A stretch of DNA of 64,000 bases from contig CP065000.1 in NCBI GenBank assembly GCA_016700075.1, positions 1,922,001 to 1,986,000 on the forward strand, in the 5' to 3' direction. The position numbers and the translations under genes were made by a program. This document shows positions 61,362-64,000 of this stretch, one piece after another; the first letter of the stretch is position 1, and each line of letters begins with the position of its first letter. The DNA is from Acidobacteriota bacterium (GTDB lineage: Bacteria > Acidobacteriota > Blastocatellia > Pyrinomonadales > Pyrinomonadaceae). The notes beneath the pieces were generated by a model that worked only from the letters and a program-made list of their open reading frames with translations, did no database searches and was not told the origin of the DNA.

Positions 61362-62555
61362 TCAGATGCGAAGAGGCATGACAACGTATCTGTAGTCGAA
61401 ATTGGTTTCGCCGGCTATGCGGAACTGCGTCTGTGTATTTGAATCCTTGAATTCCAGCGTCAATTTCATCGGAGGTGCGGTTTCGCGGACACGGACCTTG
61501 TCGCCGTCAGTTTCTTTTACGGCATCGTCATCGTCCTGTGCCTCGGCGGCTATCATCTCAAGCGAGCCGACATTGTTCAGCAATTCAAGAAGATATTTGC
61601 AGTTGAAACCGATCTCAGTCTCGTCACCTTTATAATCCGCCTGCACTGTTTCGACGCCCTCGCCTTCTTCAGCGGATCTTGCGGTAACCTCGACCTCGCC
61701 TTCACGGATCTTCATACGCATAGCATTGTTGCGGTCATCAGCCACGAGTGAAACCCGATAAACGGATGAACGCATTTCCGCCAGATCGAACGTTACGGCC
61801 TTGTCGCTGTCGTGGGGCATGACCATCTCATAATTCGGAAATGTCCCCGTCAATTTTCGTGTGATAAGGAGCCTTCCCTCTGTCTCAAAATAGATGTGAT
61901 TGATATCCTCGCCGAAAGCGATCTCGTCAGCGGTCCGCGTTAACTTCAGCAATTCCTGTAAAGCCTTGCGGGGAACCAGCGTGTCCATCGACCAGTCGCC
62001 TGTATCGAGCTGCTTTTCGACGAACGCCAAACGATGTCCGTCGGTAGTTACCATTCTGGCCGCTCCATCGCCGACCATGAATTTTGCCCCTGACAGCGTG
62101 AACCGCGAAACCTCGGTCGTGATCGCGAACTGAGTATTCCTGATGAAATAGGCAAATATCTCCGCCGGCAGTTTCATCGGCGTGCTCTTGAACTGAGGTA
62201 TCTCGGGATACTGATCCTTGCCAACGCCGGCGAGTTTAAAGCTGCCCCGCCCGGCTTTCAGCGTGACCCAATCGTTGTCTTCGCGTTTAAAATGCAGCAC
62301 ACCTGAATCCATCGCCCGTGCGATGTCAAATATCTTCCTCGCAGGCAGACAAACGGCGCCCGGCTGAATGATCTCCGCTTCGGCATCGCAGCGAATGGTG
62401 CAGTCCAGGTCGGTTCCGACGATGCGTATTTCTTTCTCACCGAGCGACTCGATCAGAATATTTGAAAGCACAGGTATGGTCGCCCTTCGGTCGACGACGC
62501 CCTGAATGTAGCTGAGTTCTTCCTTGAGAACACTTTGTTCGATCTTAAATTCCAT
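61362..62555 (-). CDS. dnaN: DNA polymerase III subunit beta (sliding clamp)
   Basis: A 397-residue sliding clamp with three repeated clamp domains. It begins MEFKIEQSVLKEELSYIQGVVDRRATIPVLSNI and ends with the conserved RIAGETNFDYRYVVMPLRI, in which the C-terminal MPLR sits in the protein-binding groove. GAGG lies seven bases before the ATG. An acidic insertion (AEAQDDDDAVKETDGDKVRVRE, about 330-350) is slightly longer than usual. It lies downstream of dnaA on the same strand across oriC. recF does not follow; a convergent MATE gene does. Confidence 0.97.
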   Translation of the reverse strand: MEFKIEQSVLKEELSYIQGVVDRRATIPVLSNILIESLGEKEIRIVGTDLDCTIRCDAEAEIIQPGAVCLPARKIFDIARAMDSGVLHFKREDNDWVTLKAGRGSFKLAGVGKDQYPEIPQFKSTPMKLPAEIFAYFIRNTQFAITTEVSRFTLSGAKFMVGDGAARMVTTDGHRLAFVEKQLDTGDWSMDTLVPRKALQELLKLTRTADEIAFGEDINHIYFETEGRLLITRKLTGTFPNYEMVMPHDSDKAVTFDLAEMRSSVYRVSLVADDRNNAMRMKIREGEVEVTARSAEEGEGVETVQADYKGDETEIGFNCKYLLELLNNVGSLEMIAAEAQDDDDAVKETDGDKVRVRETAPPMKLTLEFKDSNTQTQFRIAGETNFDYRYVVMPLRI

Positions 62556-62902
62556 GGCTTACCTCATTCGCTTTTTCTACAGTAACTGTTCTAAGACCTA
62601 ATTATAAAACAGATACAGTATTAGGTGCTGTGGAAACCGAGGAAAACGGCAAAACCTCAATGATTTCAAGCACTTTTCTTTCCACAGTTGCTTGTGGAAA
62701 ACTTGTGGATAAGAGTTTTTCTGTGAAAAACGCTTTCCCGCTTTCAGTATTCCACAGACTTCCACAGACGGGAACGGTCCTGACAAGTGGAAATGTGGAA
62801 AATTTCATCTCAAATAACTAAAAACAAACAACTTAGAAGATTATCGACGTATTGAGCGTTGTGGATTTTTCCGCAGCGGTCAAATTGGCGAATTCCCGTT
62901 AA
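62556..62902. other. oriC: origin of replication (oriC) with DnaA-box cluster
   Basis: This 347-base non-coding region lies between dnaA and dnaN, the classic bacterial oriC position. One perfect DnaA box (TTATCCACA) is at 62704-62712 on the minus strand. Close variants occur at 62629-62637, 62678-62686, 62693-62701, 62748-62756, 62758-62766, 62794-62802 and 62860-62868, on both strands. AT-rich stretches lie at 62590-62625 and 62810-62835 as unwinding candidates. The region also carries the promoter of dnaN. Confidence 0.88.
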
Positions 62903-64000
62903 CTAATTGCAAATACTATCGATTAGCTCAGTTAGTTCCCTGTGGAAATTCCGATCCTCGCGTGCCAGCGAATCTATCTTGTCCACCGAGTGCATTACCG
63001 TCGTATGATGCTTGCCGCCGAAGGCCTTTCCGATCTCGGGAAAGCTGTGCTGGGTCAGCCGTTTGCACATATACATAGCGATCTGCCGCGGCATTGCAAT
63101 GGCCCTGGCGTTGCTCTTTGAGAGCAGTTCATCGACAGACATATCGTAATGCGACGCGACCGTTCTGGTTATCCTGTCAATTGTTACGCCTGCAACCCGC
63201 TCGCTTTCGAGAATATTTTTCATAGACTCGCGAGCAAGAGCTTTGCTGATCGGTACGCCTTTCAGTGAGGCAATGGCGATCAGGCGTACAAGTGAACCCT
63301 CGAGTTCTCTGACGTTGCTCTTTACGCGGCCTGCTATGTACATCGCGATGTCGTCGTCAAGTTTTATGCCGTCCATTTCCGCCTTTCTGCGCAGAATAGC
63401 GACCTTGGTCTCAAGGTCCGGCGGCGACAGGTCGGCTATCAGACCCCACTGAAATCTCGAGTGCATACGCTCTTCGAGAGACGGGATCTCGCCGGGGGCA
63501 GTGTCGCATGTCACTACGATCTGCTTTTGAGCGTTGTGGAGAGCGTTGAATGTATGAAAAAACTCTTCCTGCGTTCGCTCTTTCCCCGCAAAGAACTGGA
63601 CATCGTCCATCAGCAATACGTCAACGGAACGATACTTGTCGCGAAACGCCGGCGTCTTGTTGAATCTGATCGCGTTTATGAGTTCATTCATGAAGAGCTC
63701 TGACGTTATATACGCTACCTTCAAGAACGGAAAGTTCTGTTTGATGCTGTGACCGATCGCATGCATCAGATGAGTTTTTCCGAGCCCCGATCCGCCATAG
63801 ACGAAAAGCGGATTGTATGCCGTTCCCGGTTTTGCTGCCACGGCGAGAGCCGCAGCGTGTGCGAACTGATTGCTCGAACCGACAACGAACTTGTCGAAAG
63901 AGTATTTTGGGTTGAGTGAATCCTCGACCGCCTCGATCTCGATAAAATGCGATAGGGCCCCGTCGCTCACAACAGAGACGGGAGTTCCTTTTGGCCGAAA
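62903..64000 (-). CDS. dnaA: chromosomal replication initiator DnaA (N-terminus beyond window)
   Basis: 365 visible residues; the frame is open to the right edge, so the N-terminal domain I/II is missing from the window (full DnaA is about 450). Visible are the AAA+ domain with Walker A GGSGLGKT, Walker B LLMDDVQFF, the sensor/arginine region, and the C-terminal domain IV helix-turn-helix with its DnaA signature GKHHTTVMHSVDKI. The GTG at 63970 is not the true start. It lies directly before oriC and dnaN. Confidence 0.97.
   Translation of the reverse strand, partial: FRPKGTPVSVVSDGALSHFIEIEAVEDSLNPKYSFDKFVVGSSNQFAHAAALAVAAKPGTAYNPLFVYGGSGLGKTHLMHAIGHSIKQNFPFLKVAYITSELFMNELINAIRFNKTPAFRDKYRSVDVLLMDDVQFFAGKERTQEEFFHTFNALHNAQKQIVVTCDTAPGEIPSLEERMHSRFQWGLIADLSPPDLETKVAILRRKAEMDGIKLDDDIAMYIAGRVKSNVRELEGSLVRLIAIASLKGVPISKALARESMKNILESERVAGVTIDRITRTVASHYDMSVDELLSKSNARAIAMPRQIAMYMCKRLTQHSFPEIGKAFGGKHHTTVMHSVDKIDSLAREDRNFHRELTELIDSICN

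Noticed and set aside
61342..61366. Small CTGAG...CTCAG hairpin between the MATE gene and dnaN
   Set aside because: Only five base pairs and it overlaps the dnaN stop; too weak to call a terminator.
1..64000. tRNA, rRNA or known riboswitch genes
   Set aside because: Reading the gaps on both strands gave no cloverleaf, rRNA or recognisable riboswitch core; a covariance-model scan could still find one.

Overview
The window looks like a chromosomal segment, at the replication origin, of an Acidobacteriota bacterium, most likely class Blastocatellia (Pyrinomonadaceae-like). This is inferred from the gene repertoire, not from a marker search. The clues are Oar-like TonB receptors with carboxypeptidase-regulatory domains, a winged-helix/TolB-propeller regulator, very large exported proteins with Thr-Pro linkers, futalosine-pathway menaquinone genes (mqnA, mqnC), and short proteins typical of that group. 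The DNA is moderately GC-rich, except for an AT-richer stretch at about 39.0-47.6 kb. No tRNA, rRNA, CRISPR array, transposase or integrase was seen.

Layout. 1-7.1 kb is one giant exported protein on the minus strand, open at the left edge. 7.4-9.1 kb holds a methyltransferase, a small membrane protein and an SRPBCC protein. 9.1-11.7 kb carries mqnC and mqnA around a convergent DUF1905/YdeI-type gene. 11.8-16.6 kb is a 1592-residue LamG/FG-GAP surface protein. 16.9-20.9 kb has a cyclase-like hydrolase, an alkyltransferase-like DNA repair protein, NAD kinase and a PpiD/SurA-type foldase. 21-30.2 kb is metabolic and transport: DASS and AgcS symporters, an aromatic amino acid decarboxylase, a CrtC/AttH-like lipocalin, small ligand-binding proteins, and an M1-peptidase-like protein that has lost its zinc ligands. 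30.3-38.9 kb has two Oar-like TonB-dependent receptors and a Tat-exported flavin amine oxidase.

39.0-47.6 kb looks like an accessory island. It contains a HEPN protein, two remnants of Xre/HTH_26-type regulators with near-identical tails, a Sel1 protein, and an overlapping nucleotidyltransferase/partner pair of toxin-antitoxin type. It then has a divergent pair: a membrane winged-helix/TolB-propeller regulator facing a short ORF and a 1079-residue propeller/thrombospondin-3 surface protein. This last locus is bracketed by the intact 3' end of a cbbQ/norQ-like AAA ATPase gene and a displaced, synonymously diverged copy of the same 3' end, as expected for insertion at or recombination through the end of that gene.

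47.7-59 kb: the CbbQ-like ATPase, a PhoX-type phosphatase, a GNAT acetyltransferase, and a tightly packed minus-strand run (S1/P1 nuclease, M20 peptidase, dprA, topA, PmtA-like methyltransferase, membrane protein). 59.1-61.3 kb is a translationally coupled operon of DoxX, DUF1428 and a MATE exporter. 61.4-64 kb is dnaN, a DnaA-box cluster (oriC) and the 3' part of dnaA, which runs off the right edge. recF does not follow dnaN.
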